64,000 bases of DNA from Nitrospira defluvii (lineage in GTDB: Bacteria; Nitrospirota; Nitrospiria; Nitrospirales; Nitrospiraceae): assembly GCF_905220995.1 (NCBI RefSeq), contig NZ_CAJNBJ010000017.1:434001-498000 (forward strand). Direction: 5' to 3'. Made by a program: the position numbers and the translations under genes. Shown piece by piece: positions 16,136 through 25,957 of this stretch. The first letter of the stretch is position 1; each line of letters starts with the position of its first letter. The notes beneath the pieces are model-generated. The model saw only the letters and a list, made by a program, of their open reading frames with translations, did no database searches and was not told the origin of the DNA.

Positions 16136-17374
16136 TTAATTAGAAACAGCCAGTTTCGGTGGATAGTAGGTCAATATGAACATGAGCATATTAGACATGG
16201 CTGGATCTTGAAATGTAGCGACGTCTCGCCAGTAGTAGCTATAGGAAGCTTCGACCTTCCACCATTCTGCAAAATGCCAAGCGAGTTTCGGTGTCAGATA
16301 GAAGAACCGTTGGTCAGAAATCTTAATTCCCGTTCCCTGAGTAGTGGCTCCGGATACGATAAATGCCGCTGCGTCCAGTGAAACGCTAACGGATTCCGAG
16401 GCATTGTACGAGGTCAACGCACCAACGCGATTTGTCTGCAATAACAGCCCAAATCCACTGGGGAAAATCTCGCGAGTCAGGCGGAACTGGATACTGGCCT
16501 TCTCGAATTGCTGGGTGAGGCTGGCTCCATAGATCCAAATAGTGTCGCGTGTGCGCTCAGACCCTCCTTGTAATCCTGTAGCGGAGCTGATGAAACGCGG
16601 TCCCCCATAAGCGTTCGCTCTGAGCTGTTCTGTGAATGCATGGGTTACATTTAACACTATCCCAGGATAGCTCGCACGCAAACTGAATGGAGCATTGGAC
16701 GTATGGAAGTTCGTATAGGTTCCCGTTAGCTGCAGATCGGACCGTTCCGATGCGTGATAAAGCAGCCCTGCAGATCCACCAAAGACTTGATAGTCGACCA
16801 AACCAAGTCTCAGCCCATCCTGATAGGTAGCATCGTTGAATTGAAACGAGCTTTGGAAGGACAATTTTTCGTTTATAACCCTTGTCCACGAAGGATCAAG
16901 ATTCCAGAGATTTCGCTGGGTAAAGCGCAAGACCACGCCGGTTGTCAACAATTCCCCCATCAACGTATTGTCTCTGGTAAATCCCCCGGTGAATCCCCAT
17001 TGGTCCCGCTCAGTTCGATACTTCAGCGTCAACGGCAAAAACACATTTGTGAACCGGTTGGGCTCACCTCCGTAATAATCCACGAAGTCCAACGCCGCCC
17101 TGCCGCTTACCTCTAGCCGTTCTGTCTTCCCGGAAAATTCGACCGTTGGCGAGATCCAATACCCGTAGGTCGAATCGTGTGGCAGCGGAGTCAGTAATAG
17201 GTTGTCGTTGTAATAGGCCTTGGTACTCATCGAAGGCACAAGTGACCATTCGGCAGCCAGGCCTGTTGCACTCCAACATGCGAGGATGGCGATGAGCCGC
17301 AGACAGAGAACTCTCGTCTGCGCCCGCCAACACCAGCATCTCCCCCCCCGGCTGTAAAACAGTGATGCCTTCAC
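16136..17374 (-). CDS. Exosortase-system outer-membrane beta-barrel protein
   Basis: 412 residues. N-terminal signal peptide (LIAILACWSATGLAA, cleavage near 41), then many alternating amphipathic strands rich in Tyr/Phe/Trp, ending with an aromatic-rich C-terminus (MFILTYYPPKLAVSN). It corresponds to the PEP-CTERM-associated outer-membrane family. It begins 3 bp after the exporter gene's stop and is followed by the Wzz gene. Probably the outer-membrane channel or scaffold for the polymer, by position. Confidence 0.82.
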   Translation of the reverse strand: MKASLFYSRGGRCWCWRAQTRVLCLRLIAILACWSATGLAAEWSLVPSMSTKAYYNDNLLLTPLPHDSTYGYWISPTVEFSGKTERLEVSGRAALDFVDYYGGEPNRFTNVFLPLTLKYRTERDQWGFTGGFTRDNTLMGELLTTGVVLRFTQRNLWNLDPSWTRVINEKLSFQSSFQFNDATYQDGLRLGLVDYQVFGGSAGLLYHASERSDLQLTGTYTNFHTSNAPFSLRASYPGIVLNVTHAFTEQLRANAYGGPRFISSATGLQGGSERTRDTIWIYGASLTQQFEKASIQFRLTREIFPSGFGLLLQTNRVGALTSYNASESVSVSLDAAAFIVSGATTQGTGIKISDQRFFYLTPKLAWHFAEWWKVEASYSYYWRDVATFQDPAMSNMLMFILTYYPPKLAVSN

Positions 17375-17377
17375 GAG

Positions 17378-17989
17378 CTACGGCACCATCACGACGTCGC
17401 CGCGCTGCAAGATAATATTCTGCTCCAGATCGAGCCCCTTCCGGACATCGCCGTACCGGAACGGGAAGGCCTGCTGTTGCCCCATCACCCGGCGCACGAC
17501 CTTAATGTCGTTTTCCGCTGCAAAGGGGGTCAATCCACCGGCAAGGCTCAGGGCTTGGAGGACATCGGTATAGTGGCCGACCAGGAATTCGCCGGGCTTC
17601 GCAACACGACCGACGACATAGACCTTGTAGCTCAATGGCTTGATCACGGCGACCGTGAGATTCACGGCAGGAATATATTTCATCAGCCGTTTGGCGAGAT
17701 CTAATCGTAGCTCCTCCACCGTTCGACCTTCGGCTGGCACATCCCCGACCAGGGGAAAGGAAATCAACCCGTCCGGCCTGACGACGACCTCCCGGGTCAG
17801 GTGTTCATCTTTCCAGACGGAAATGAGCAGGACATCTTCGGGGCCGAGCTGGTATCCGAGGTCCGAATTGGGAGCCTCATGAGCGGTGCCGCGCTGATCG
17901 ATGGACTGACAACCCGCTGTCGCAATCACGAACATGCCGATGAGCATTCCCCAGGTGATGTTCTGAACGAGCTTACAACCGGACTGCAT
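17378..17989 (-). CDS. Wza-like polysaccharide export lipoprotein
   Basis: 203 residues. Signal sequence with lipobox IATAGC (lipidated Cys at 27). Poly_export/PES domain from about 44 (YQLGPEDVLLISVWKDEHLT, RPDGLISFPLVGDVPAEG) and an SLBB-like domain near 120-190 (YVVGRVAKPGEFLVG). Shorter than E. coli Wza, as is normal for exosortase EPS loci. It would form the periplasm/outer-membrane export ring. Located between the PrsT gene and the barrel gene. Confidence 0.9.
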   Translation of the reverse strand: MQSGCKLVQNITWGMLIGMFVIATAGCQSIDQRGTAHEAPNSDLGYQLGPEDVLLISVWKDEHLTREVVVRPDGLISFPLVGDVPAEGRTVEELRLDLAKRLMKYIPAVNLTVAVIKPLSYKVYVVGRVAKPGEFLVGHYTDVLQALSLAGGLTPFAAENDIKVVRRVMGQQQAFPFRYGDVRKGLDLEQNIILQRGDVVMVP

Positions 17990-18001
17990 GATGTACGACT
18001 C

Positions 18002-20377
18002 CTATCCGTTTGCCCGGGCGAGCAGCTGTTGCGCTTCACGTCGCCCTTGAAATGGTTCTGTGCTCTTGAGCGCTTTTGCGAGATACACCTTGGCTTCACC
18101 ATTCCGGCCCGACTGATACAGGGCCGCGCCCAGGTGATAATTCAGCGTCGGAAGCTCTGGGGCCTTGGAGACTGCCTGTTTAATGAGCCGGAGTGCCTCC
18201 TCCATGTGCCCCATTCTCAAGCGAACCCACCCTACGGTATCGAGGAACAGGGGGTGAGGCGCCTCTTTTTCAAAGTCCCGACTCAGCAGAAACGCGCGCT
18301 CCAAATGAGGCGGATCCTGCTTGTGGTCGGCCAGTAACGTCGCCAGGTTATTGGCAGAGAGGATATTGCGCGGATTCATGCGCAACACCGTCTCGTAAGA
18401 CGCTATGGCTTCGTCAACAAGCCCTCGATCGGCCAGCATCGAAGCGAGCGACATATGTAATTCCTCACTGGACGCATTTGCGGTAAGTGCTTCCTTGAGA
18501 ATTTGGATCGCGAGATCGGGCTGCTGCGCCTGGAGCAGGCTCGCCCAATTGAGCCAAGGAGTTACCCAGGTAGGATTGAGCCTGGTAGCCTCCCGATAAT
18601 GTGTCGCCGCAACATCTCGCCGGCCAAGGATCGACCACACCTCTGCCAGCAACCCTCGGGCATAAGGATGAGCAGGGTCTGTCGCCACGATTGCTTCCAG
18701 GCGCCGGCGTGCACGTTCCGGTTGTTTCTGAGAAAAATCGAGTCGAACAAGTGCCATGAGGGGGTCCGCGGCGGAGGGCGCCATGGATGCCGCTCGCTCG
18801 AAGGCGGTGGCAGCCTTGGTATAGTCCTTCTGGGTTTCGTAGAGTCGACCCTCGGCCATCAGAAGAACCGGGGTATCGCCCATCGTCCGGCGCAGAGGTT
18901 CCAGGACCGTCTTGGCATGGGACCATTCACCGGTAGCAAGGTCCATAGCAAAGAGCCGCTCGAGAGCCGGAGGGTAATCCGGATGGGTCTTCAGAATTTC
19001 CAGCAAACGGGCCCGGGCTCGCGGCGCTTGTCCTGATTGATTCTCTATTGTCGCTAAAGCGAGGCCCGATTCCACGGCAGCAGGTTGGAGGGCTATCGCG
19101 CGTTCAAAACTCTCGCGCGCAAGTTGAGCCTCACCCGTTATGAGGTAGGCCTGGCCGAGCAGATGCTGCACATGGGCGAGTTCCGGCTGATCGCGAAGCA
19201 CGGTCCGGAAGGCCTGCACCGCATTCTTTCCGCTTTTTGCGATCAGGGCCATCTTGCCCTGAAGGATCAACCCTTCGGAGGAGCGAGGATTTACCTGCAA
19301 CACGTCGTTTAGGCGGCGTTCCGCTTCTGCCCTCTGACCTCCAGCGAAATCGAGTTGCGCGAGTTTGACCTGCGCATCCAACCCGGCGGGCTTGTTCTCG
19401 TAGTCCTTCGCCAGGGCTTCATAGACCAGCTTTGCTTCTGCGAAATCCTGATGAGACTCATACAGCGCGGCGAGGGCGAAGGGGATCTGTGTGGAATAGG
19501 GCAACTGTTTTGCGGCTTGCCGCAGTGCGAGCTTCGCGGCCTCCATTCCCCGGCGCATCTTCAGAAAGTCGGCCAAGGCCAACCAAACCTGGTCGTTCTC
19601 TGGAAAGATCGTGAGCGCCTCGCGCAGCGCGGCTTCGGCTTGATCGGTCGCGTGCAGCTGATCGAAAAAACGGGCCAATTTCAACCGATGGTCATAGACC
19701 GTCGGCTCCTCCTGAATGATCTGGCGTAACACCTGTTCCGTGCCCTTGTCGTCGTGAGCTTCAGCGAGGATGGTCTTGAGATTTTGGAGGAGGTCCAGGT
19801 GATGCGGATGTGTTCCGAGCGCACGTTGCAAGGTCGCCTTGGCCTCAGCCACACGATGCGTCTGACCGTAGAGCGTGGCCAGCAGAATGGCGACATCCGG
19901 CTCGGTCGGATGTTGTTTGCTCAGCTGCTCCGCCCGCACCATCGCCTGGTTCACCTGGCCCTGCTGCGCCAGCAGGGCGATCTTCAAGGCCTGCGCCTGA
20001 GGGTCGTGCGGACGTGTGGCGAGCACCTTGTCGGTCGCACGCACCACCTCATCCCCCAGCTTGGCTTCGAGATAGTACTTGGCCAGGACAATCAGCGCCT
20101 CCTTATGATCCGGCACGAGCTCGACGACCTGTTGGTAGTTAGCGACGGCATTACGCCAATTTTTTTCTTTTTCTTCGACCTGGGCCACGAGAAAAAACGC
20201 GTCCGCGTCCTTGGGATCGATCTTCAAAACGTTTCGCAAGGCCACCCGGGCCTTCGGAAAGTTTCCGGCCTGGATGTAACCCTGCGCCTTGGCGCGATAT
20301 TGGGCCTTACGCTCCTGCGGGCCGCCGCACGCGAGGAGTCCCGTCGTCAGCAGGATGATGTAGCACCACGCTTTCAT
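18002..20377 (-). CDS. prsT: PrsT-type TPR lipoprotein of the exosortase system
   Basis: 791 residues. The ATG at 20377 is preferred over an in-frame ATG 16 codons upstream because GGGGGC precedes it, it begins a proper lipoprotein signal (IILLTTGLLAC), and it avoids overlap with the upstream gene. The rest is about 20 TPR-like units (for example GNFPKARVALRNVLKIDPKD; GLVDEAIASYETVLRMNP). This is the pattern of the PEP-CTERM-system protein PrsT, presumably a periplasmic scaffold for EPS assembly or surface-protein handling. Confidence 0.88.
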   Translation of the reverse strand: MKAWCYIILLTTGLLACGGPQERKAQYRAKAQGYIQAGNFPKARVALRNVLKIDPKDADAFFLVAQVEEKEKNWRNAVANYQQVVELVPDHKEALIVLAKYYLEAKLGDEVVRATDKVLATRPHDPQAQALKIALLAQQGQVNQAMVRAEQLSKQHPTEPDVAILLATLYGQTHRVAEAKATLQRALGTHPHHLDLLQNLKTILAEAHDDKGTEQVLRQIIQEEPTVYDHRLKLARFFDQLHATDQAEAALREALTIFPENDQVWLALADFLKMRRGMEAAKLALRQAAKQLPYSTQIPFALAALYESHQDFAEAKLVYEALAKDYENKPAGLDAQVKLAQLDFAGGQRAEAERRLNDVLQVNPRSSEGLILQGKMALIAKSGKNAVQAFRTVLRDQPELAHVQHLLGQAYLITGEAQLARESFERAIALQPAAVESGLALATIENQSGQAPRARARLLEILKTHPDYPPALERLFAMDLATGEWSHAKTVLEPLRRTMGDTPVLLMAEGRLYETQKDYTKAATAFERAASMAPSAADPLMALVRLDFSQKQPERARRRLEAIVATDPAHPYARGLLAEVWSILGRRDVAATHYREATRLNPTWVTPWLNWASLLQAQQPDLAIQILKEALTANASSEELHMSLASMLADRGLVDEAIASYETVLRMNPRNILSANNLATLLADHKQDPPHLERAFLLSRDFEKEAPHPLFLDTVGWVRLRMGHMEEALRLIKQAVSKAPELPTLNYHLGAALYQSGRNGEAKVYLAKALKSTEPFQGRREAQQLLARANG

Positions 20378-20385
20378 GTCGCCCC

Positions 20386-22014
20386 CTACAGCCATGCACG
20401 GACTCCTAACCCGAGCAGAATCCACAACGAGACCAGACCCAGTTGCTTGACTCGATCGGTAAACGTATGGAGCAACAGTTCGAATGAAAAATACAACACA
20501 ATGAGTTTGGCCGCCAGAATGCTCAGGGTCGGCATGTCGGCGCGCATTTCCGGCAGGAGCGGCACGATCAAGGCAAAAAAGACCATCAGGTAATCCAACG
20601 GGGTTGTCTGGAATCGATTACCACGACTGAAGCGCATACTCAACAGCACGAGAAGGGCAATCAGGGCCAAGAGTGTATTGTGCGTGACATAGATGGGCCA
20701 GATGTCGGACATCCCCGATTGCTCGCCCATATACATGAGAAAGGCACTGCCCACATACAGCCCACCCCGAACAAAATGGGAGCGGTATTCGGGCATGAAC
20801 CACAGACCTCCCAAGACCACGGCGAACAGGCTGAAGGCCGCGTACCCGACATCCATCGGGACATGTCCCGGCAAGAACACGCTCGCGATCAAGAACAACG
20901 GCACCACGACCGCGAGAAACCGCGGCGCCATGTCGCTGAGCCATATCCCGGCACGGGCCAATTTGGTATCGGAGAGCACTCGGCCCTTCGACGTTTCCGA
21001 TAGCAGAAGGCCTCCCCGCTCGGCCGCGACGAACAGGGCGAACATGGCCGTGGCAAATGCGCCATACATGGTGAAAATCAGGGCATCGGATTGCCAGCGC
21101 AGAAGATACGCGAGGCCCACCATCACCGCCTGGATCCCATAGATCACGATGACGGCTTCATGGTGCGAGAGTCCGAGAGCCAGCAACTTGTGGTGGACAT
21201 GGTTCCGGTCGCCGATGAAGGGCGAGCGGCCCTTCGCAAGCCGCTGCCCCATGACCGCAAGCGTATCCAGAAACGGCAAGCCCAGCACCAGCAGTCCGAC
21301 AGTCACAGGAAAGGGGGCGCGCGCAGGGTCACTCATGAGGAGTACGAGGACTCCCATCGAGAACCCGAGCAATTGGCTTCCCGCGTCGCCCATGAAAATC
21401 CTGGCCGGATAGGTGTTGTACCTCAAAAATCCCAGTAAGCCGCCTAAGAATCCCGCTGCCAGCACCAACACGGTGGTCTCGTGCGACAGATAGGCTAGAT
21501 AGGCAATGCCGGCAAAACTCAGAAAGGCTAGACCTCCTGCTAGACCGTCGAGGCCGTCGGAGAGGTTGACCGCGTTCGAGGCCCCGACAAGAAAGATCAG
21601 GGTCAGGGGTACCGCCAGCCAAAGCGGCACTTCCTCTTCATAGAAAAACGGGATCTGTTCGAAATGAATATGGCCGATGCCGATCACCACCAGGACAGCC
21701 AGCAACTGTCCGACGAGTTTGGTGCGGTAGTTCAGATTGACACGGTCATCCCATATGCCGAACGCCAGGAGGATCGACACGCTCACCAACACCGTCGGAA
21801 TGACCGGATCCTGCGGCACCCAAAAGAAAATGGATAGGAGTGCCGCGAAGCCGAATGCAATCCCGCCGATCCGGGGGATTGGATTCGCATGGACCTTTCT
21901 CTCGCCGGGAAGATCCATAAACCGCCAACGCCCGGCATTTGCCTGCAACGGCGGGATCAACGCCATGCAGATGAACAGCGAGGTAATAAAGCTGAAAAAG
22001 ACCGCACTGGTCAT
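20386..22014 (-). CDS. WecA/MraY-family undecaprenyl-phosphate sugar-phosphate transferase
   Basis: 542 residues, polytopic. Catalytic motifs: GIWDDR (near 88), NLSDGLDGLAGG (near 150), FMGDAGSQLLGF (near 210) and the HVHHKLL loop (near 275). The first ~330 residues make up the GT4 enzyme; an additional C-terminal membrane region of about 200 residues makes it longer than classical WecA. It would load a HexNAc-phosphate onto the lipid carrier to start a repeat unit. It sits between exosortase and prsT, overlapping neither. Confidence 0.88.
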   Translation of the reverse strand: MTSAVFFSFITSLFICMALIPPLQANAGRWRFMDLPGERKVHANPIPRIGGIAFGFAALLSIFFWVPQDPVIPTVLVSVSILLAFGIWDDRVNLNYRTKLVGQLLAVLVVIGIGHIHFEQIPFFYEEEVPLWLAVPLTLIFLVGASNAVNLSDGLDGLAGGLAFLSFAGIAYLAYLSHETTVLVLAAGFLGGLLGFLRYNTYPARIFMGDAGSQLLGFSMGVLVLLMSDPARAPFPVTVGLLVLGLPFLDTLAVMGQRLAKGRSPFIGDRNHVHHKLLALGLSHHEAVIVIYGIQAVMVGLAYLLRWQSDALIFTMYGAFATAMFALFVAAERGGLLLSETSKGRVLSDTKLARAGIWLSDMAPRFLAVVVPLFLIASVFLPGHVPMDVGYAAFSLFAVVLGGLWFMPEYRSHFVRGGLYVGSAFLMYMGEQSGMSDIWPIYVTHNTLLALIALLVLLSMRFSRGNRFQTTPLDYLMVFFALIVPLLPEMRADMPTLSILAAKLIVLYFSFELLLHTFTDRVKQLGLVSLWILLGLGVRAWL

Positions 22015-22016
22015 GC

Positions 22017-23558
22017 TCAGTCCGGAATATACCGATGCAGTTGAGGTTGAATGGTTTGCGCAAATTGCAACAATCGCTGCTCGACCGCTTGCTCGTCCTC
22101 ACCGGGGTCGACGGCGGCGGACAGTCGAATCAGGGCCCCGTCGCTCCGTTGTCTGGTCATGGCGTCCCACACCAAATACAGTTTCACCAGGTACTCGTTC
22201 GAGAGCATCCGATCACGCTGCTTAAACCAGTAGAGCACCAGCTGCTTCTGCCGATCTTTTTGGATGAGTACGCGATTGACCGGTTCGGTGAGTCTCCCCA
22301 TCGGCAGATCCACCGTTCGCTTGGACGTGATTTCCCACCCACCGCCGGGAATGCAGCTTTGCGGGGAATGAGCGGATTGGCCCTTTCGTTGCGATTGGTA
22401 GTAGGCCATATACAGCGTGAGCAGCCCTCCTCCCGGCGATGCATAGTCGGCCAGCAGGTAATCGTCGAAGCGTAAGGCCGAGATGATTTGAGGCTCCACC
22501 GGCTGCGGGTTTCCCTGCCACTGCCCAATGCGCATGGAGAAATCCACAAACGCCGAACGATCCGGGACGATCTCTTGGCGTTCGATCGACGGGAACAGGA
22601 CCGCAACGGGAAGAATCAGCGCCAGGCTCCCGATATAGGCAGGCAGTCTGGGCTGGCTCCTCGGTGACATGCCCGGCGTGACCGTTATGGATGGAGCCGA
22701 TTCAGGAGCAATGGCCCAGGAGAACCGATCGGACAACGTTGTCGACCCGGGCAGAGGATGGAGGTTCGACAAGATCCACATTTCGAGCACCAGGATGGCA
22801 AGGGTGGCGAGGAACAGGATCCAGCCTTCAAAAAGGTGCAGGAATCCCTCCGCTGCCTGTGGTCCATACCACTCTACGAGCACACCTACGATGCCGATAC
22901 GTAATCCATTGATGAAGATCGACACCGGAACAGCCGATACGACGAGCACGATGCGTTTCCACAAGCGGTCGCGGTACAGGTGCGCACAGAGAAGCGCCAG
23001 CGCGGTGAGGGGGAAAAGATACCGGATGCCGCTGCACGCTTCGGCGACCTGTAATTGCACCGGGCCAAGGTCGATGACATTCCCTTCGCGAAATGCCGTG
23101 ACTCCGATGGCGTGAAGCACGCCTACGCCTAGGGCTGAGGACCAGAGCTGTAAGAGACTCGATAGCGCGTTGTGGAAAAAGACGGGCAGCGGAACGCTCG
23201 TGAGAAGATAGGCCAAGGGAAAGAGCAGCTCCCGTACTATCCTGGTTCCGAGAAATGAGAGGGCCAGACCAACAAGGATCAACCAGAGCGAGAAGTGCAG
23301 AAATACATAGAGAGCTGCTAAGTTGCCGACGAGATAGAGGAGAATTCCTGCGAAAACGATCACCGGCCCCCACCAAGATGGGGACAGGTCGCTCCACGCA
23401 TAATGGTGCCGTCGCTGCCATGCCAGCACCGCGCTAATGACTGGGACAAACATTCCATGACTGTAGTCCTCAGTTCCCCACTGGGCCAATAAGAACACCA
23501 GGCTGTCGGCATACATGTAGCCCAGAGCGGCTACAGTCAGTAATCCGATGGCAACCAC
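22017..23558 (-). CDS. Exosortase fused to a C-terminal EpsI domain (XrtA/XrtD class)
   Basis: 513 residues. The N-terminal ~270 residues form the eight-segment EpsH fold with the transpeptidase-like triad: C175 in VAEACSGIRY, R220 in NGLRIGIVGV, H241 in GFLHLFEGW. The C-terminal ~200 residues are an EpsI/DUF3485 domain (GQWQGNPQPVEP; SPQSCIPGGGWEI). The adjacent substrate has a VPLPA-type tail, the specificity described for XrtD-type exosortases, while the neighbouring export genes are of the XrtA-associated kind; subtype is left open. It cleaves and sorts surface proteins at the inner membrane. Confidence 0.9.
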   Translation of the reverse strand: MVAIGLLTVAALGYMYADSLVFLLAQWGTEDYSHGMFVPVISAVLAWQRRHHYAWSDLSPSWWGPVIVFAGILLYLVGNLAALYVFLHFSLWLILVGLALSFLGTRIVRELLFPLAYLLTSVPLPVFFHNALSSLLQLWSSALGVGVLHAIGVTAFREGNVIDLGPVQLQVAEACSGIRYLFPLTALALLCAHLYRDRLWKRIVLVVSAVPVSIFINGLRIGIVGVLVEWYGPQAAEGFLHLFEGWILFLATLAILVLEMWILSNLHPLPGSTTLSDRFSWAIAPESAPSITVTPGMSPRSQPRLPAYIGSLALILPVAVLFPSIERQEIVPDRSAFVDFSMRIGQWQGNPQPVEPQIISALRFDDYLLADYASPGGGLLTLYMAYYQSQRKGQSAHSPQSCIPGGGWEITSKRTVDLPMGRLTEPVNRVLIQKDRQKQLVLYWFKQRDRMLSNEYLVKLYLVWDAMTRQRSDGALIRLSAAVDPGEDEQAVEQRLLQFAQTIQPQLHRYIPD

Positions 23559-23583
23559 TGAACACCTGGATGTATTGCTAGTC

Positions 23584-23610
23584 CCCTCCCCTGGGCGGGA
23601 GAGGGGAGGG
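23584..23610. other. GC-rich hairpin between the CTERM protein and exosortase genes
   Basis: Perfect 8-bp inverted repeat CCCTCCCC...GGGGAGGG with an 11-base loop. It lies 118 bp downstream of the VPLPA-CTERM gene and 26 bp upstream of exosortase. No T tract follows, so it may be a processing/stability hairpin or a weak terminator. Confidence 0.45.
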
Positions 23611-23728
23611 AAGTAGTTAAGCGACCTGGCCGCAATCGTATTGCTGGGAATAACCTAGTCGCTGAACACTGGCAGCGACAAAACGGAGTGGCCTCGAATC
23701 AAGCTGGACTGCGCATTTTGTGGCAATC

Positions 23729-24421
23729 CTACGACTCTTTTCTCGTGACCAGACCACGCGAACCCAGCCCGATCAACGCGATCAAACCCGCACCGAACAA
23801 CCATACGGCTGCCGGCAAAGGCACGAGGGAAGTTAACGCTCCCTGCACTCTGTTTCCCACTCCACTGAACACCAAACGCCATTGATTCGAGGAAAATGAT
23901 GAGAGACTGGGGGGGGTCGTCGGGAGATGGTCGTTTGCAAACGCGCTGCCGCTCGGATTGATCAACTCAATCTCAAAAATCGCAGGCGACAAGCCATTGA
24001 CCGGGTTGCCGGTGAGTCCATTCAGCGTTACCTTGAACGTATTGCCGAGCCCATTGTTGACCACCTGCATCACACTGGAGCCTGGTGGGGGAGCAAAGGT
24101 CGCAGTATAGTTGCCGACCTGGACTGTCATGTTTTGTATGGCGTTTGGATAGAGACCCCAGGTGGGATCTCCCGGCAGAACATCGGATGTAGCAGGATTA
24201 AAGGAGAAGGCCCCTGAGAGCGGTAAGGCAGAACCGAAGCCATTCGTACCGGTCCCGCCAGAGGTAAATACGCCACCATGCACGTCCGAAACCGTTCCGC
24301 TAAAAGTAAACGAGATGTTGGCTGCATAAACGGGCACGGCCCCTATTGCGATGAACACACAGATCCCTGACAAGGCCAAGGCCAGTCTCCGTACACCTAT
24401 CCCCTTCATTCCCATATTCAT
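23729..24421 (-). CDS. VPLPA-CTERM sorting-domain surface protein
   Basis: 230 residues. N-terminal signal peptide (LALALSGICVFIAIGAVPVYA, mature from about 34), a Gly/Ser/Thr/Asn-rich beta-type body without known catalytic motifs, and a C-terminal sorting signal: VPLPAAVWLFGAGLIALIGL followed by basic RGLVTRKES. It is the only clear exosortase substrate in the window and lies just upstream of exosortase in the same orientation. AAGGAGACGCG precedes the ATG. Its function beyond export/anchoring is unknown. Confidence 0.9.
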   Translation of the reverse strand: MNMGMKGIGVRRLALALSGICVFIAIGAVPVYAANISFTFSGTVSDVHGGVFTSGGTGTNGFGSALPLSGAFSFNPATSDVLPGDPTWGLYPNAIQNMTVQVGNYTATFAPPPGSSVMQVVNNGLGNTFKVTLNGLTGNPVNGLSPAIFEIELINPSGSAFANDHLPTTPPSLSSFSSNQWRLVFSGVGNRVQGALTSLVPLPAAVWLFGAGLIALIGLGSRGLVTRKES

Positions 24422-24828
24422 CGCGTCTCCTTTACTTGGGCTGTACTGTGGTCAGCCTTACGGTTTATATAACGGGAAGACGTAAGAAAAACCCACAATC
24501 GCATTGAAATCGAAACCTATTTTGGGAGAATACTTAAAAGGGAAAACCAACGCAAGATTTTTCTGCCCCCGAACGCAAAAAAACAGCATTTTTTTCGCAG
24601 TTTGTGCGAGGTTAACTTATGGTGAAGCAACATGAAACATTCGCGCGGGTACCTTGTGCCAAAAAAAACCGTACGACTAGGGCCATATGGACCAGGTCTA
24701 CATGAATTGCCCGACCGTGTGCGGGCTTCCTAGAGGTCCAAGGCCTTAACATCAATCTTCTGAACCCTCCTCCGTTGATTCGACGGTGGCCATTGGCCTT
24801 CCGCATCCTCTCTCTCCAGCTCACTACC
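24422..24828. other. A+T-rich gene-free spacer
   Basis: No credible gene. The upstream region of the CTERM protein contains A/T-rich stretches (TTATATAA near 24466; facing A7 and T7 tracts at about 24577-24597), plausible promoter or terminator material but with no recognisable consensus. Beyond it lies the vapC remnant. Confidence 0.5.
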
Positions 24829-25095
24829 GTCAATGGCCCACAATGGTTGCTGATGCCTGCTCGAATGGATCGTAGTCCCGGTCGTTCTGCAGCAGATGTA
24901 GAGTAGTTGCAGCGCCGCACAAGTGGACTCGGATTCCCGTGGCGTTCGGATCCCTTTGAGCAATTCCCAAAGAATCAAATCTGTGAGACCCAGACGTTGC
25001 CAGCTCACGCACCTGTCGAGCCACTCCGTCTCCGGAGTGGTTCGGTTCCGGAAATAGTCGATCCATACCATACAAGTGTGGTTCAAAATGGATCG
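24829..25095 (-). pseudogene. Decayed VapC-type PIN toxin
   Basis: The minus strand reads MVWIDYFRNRTTPETEWLD, then LTDLILWELLKGIRTPRE, a VapC-like first half, but the expected leading DTS is degraded to NHT. The C-terminal part LLQNDRDYDPFEQ appears in a different frame, so at least one frameshift separates the halves. The first catalytic Asp is missing. It lies upstream of the sugar transferase on the opposite strand and supports the shorter start for that gene. Confidence 0.6.
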
Positions 25096-25225
25096 GAGCA
25101 TAACTATGGTTGAGCTAGCGAATTGTGAGCTGACAACTCTATTGCGATTCAAGAAACATCGCGGCAGAATGGCGGGAGCATATAGAGCAGTCAGTCCACT
25201 CTTCTCATTTCGAGTGAACAGCGTA

Positions 25226-25957
25226 ATGGCAACGATGGAAGAACAACGTGAACCCCGTGAAGCTTTTCCCTATCAACCCCCCACCCGAGAAATTCGAGAC
25301 AGATATCGGGAACTCTTTCAGCTCACAGAGCCCTTACCGCCGCGGCTGATCAAGACCGTCTTTGACAAGGTGTTGGCGGGCCTTGTGCTGTTACTCGCTT
25401 CCCCCGTGCTACTCTTATTAAAACTTGCGTATATCGTGGAAGGATGGCTGATTCCTGAAAATGCGGGCCCGATGTTTTTCTATTACAATGCAGTGAGTGC
25501 GGGCAGAGCAATTCGAAAATACAAGCTTCGTCTGATCAAAGTGAAATATATCGACCCCGAGGGGGCCAAGAGACACGATTGGCTTGCCTACTCAGCGGAA
25601 TGGAAGCCTGGTAGTCGGACGCATGTTGGATCCTTTGTGAAAAAATTCTACTTGGATGAATTGCCGCAGTTTTACAGCGTTATCATAGGAGACATGAGCA
25701 TCGTCGGTCCACGCCCATTGTCGCAACTGCACTATGATCGCGATCGTAAGCAGGGCAATATCACGCGATTCCTACTCCGCGGAGGTCTCCTGGGGTTGGG
25801 CCACATCAACAAAGGCACCTCCGAAATGGGGAAGCCGGTTTACGAATACGAGTACGTCGATCAATACATTACCCGCTCTTCGTTGCGACTTCTGATGCTG
25901 GATCTATGGATCATCTGGCGCGGTCTCCTTGTGATTGTGAAGGGTGGCGGACACTAG
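25226..25957 (+). CDS. Bacterial sugar transferase (initiating, PF02397-type)
   Basis: 243 residues from the chosen ATG. Family pattern: KTVFDKVLAGLVLLLASPVL hydrophobic segment, FYLDELPQFYSVIIGDMSIV and GPRPLS, containing the conserved D-E-L-P-Q and P-R-P catalytic region. It lacks the multi-spanning N-terminal domain of WcaJ. Such enzymes transfer sugar-1-phosphate to undecaprenyl phosphate. It is the only plus-strand gene within the EPS cluster; the upstream codons to 25076 run into the vapC remnant and are rejected. The 3' end overlaps the convergent WecG/TagA gene by about 54 bp. Confidence 0.87.
   Translation: MATMEEQREPREAFPYQPPTREIRDRYRELFQLTEPLPPRLIKTVFDKVLAGLVLLLASPVLLLLKLAYIVEGWLIPENAGPMFFYYNAVSAGRAIRKYKLRLIKVKYIDPEGAKRHDWLAYSAEWKPGSRTHVGSFVKKFYLDELPQFYSVIIGDMSIVGPRPLSQLHYDRDRKQGNITRFLLRGGLLGLGHINKGTSEMGKPVYEYEYVDQYITRSSLRLLMLDLWIIWRGLLVIVKGGGH

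Noticed and set aside
24422-24620. Sigma-54 promoter for the VPLPA-CTERM gene
   Set aside because: PEP-CTERM regulation by PrsR would predict GG-N10-GC, but no candidate with correct spacing was found.
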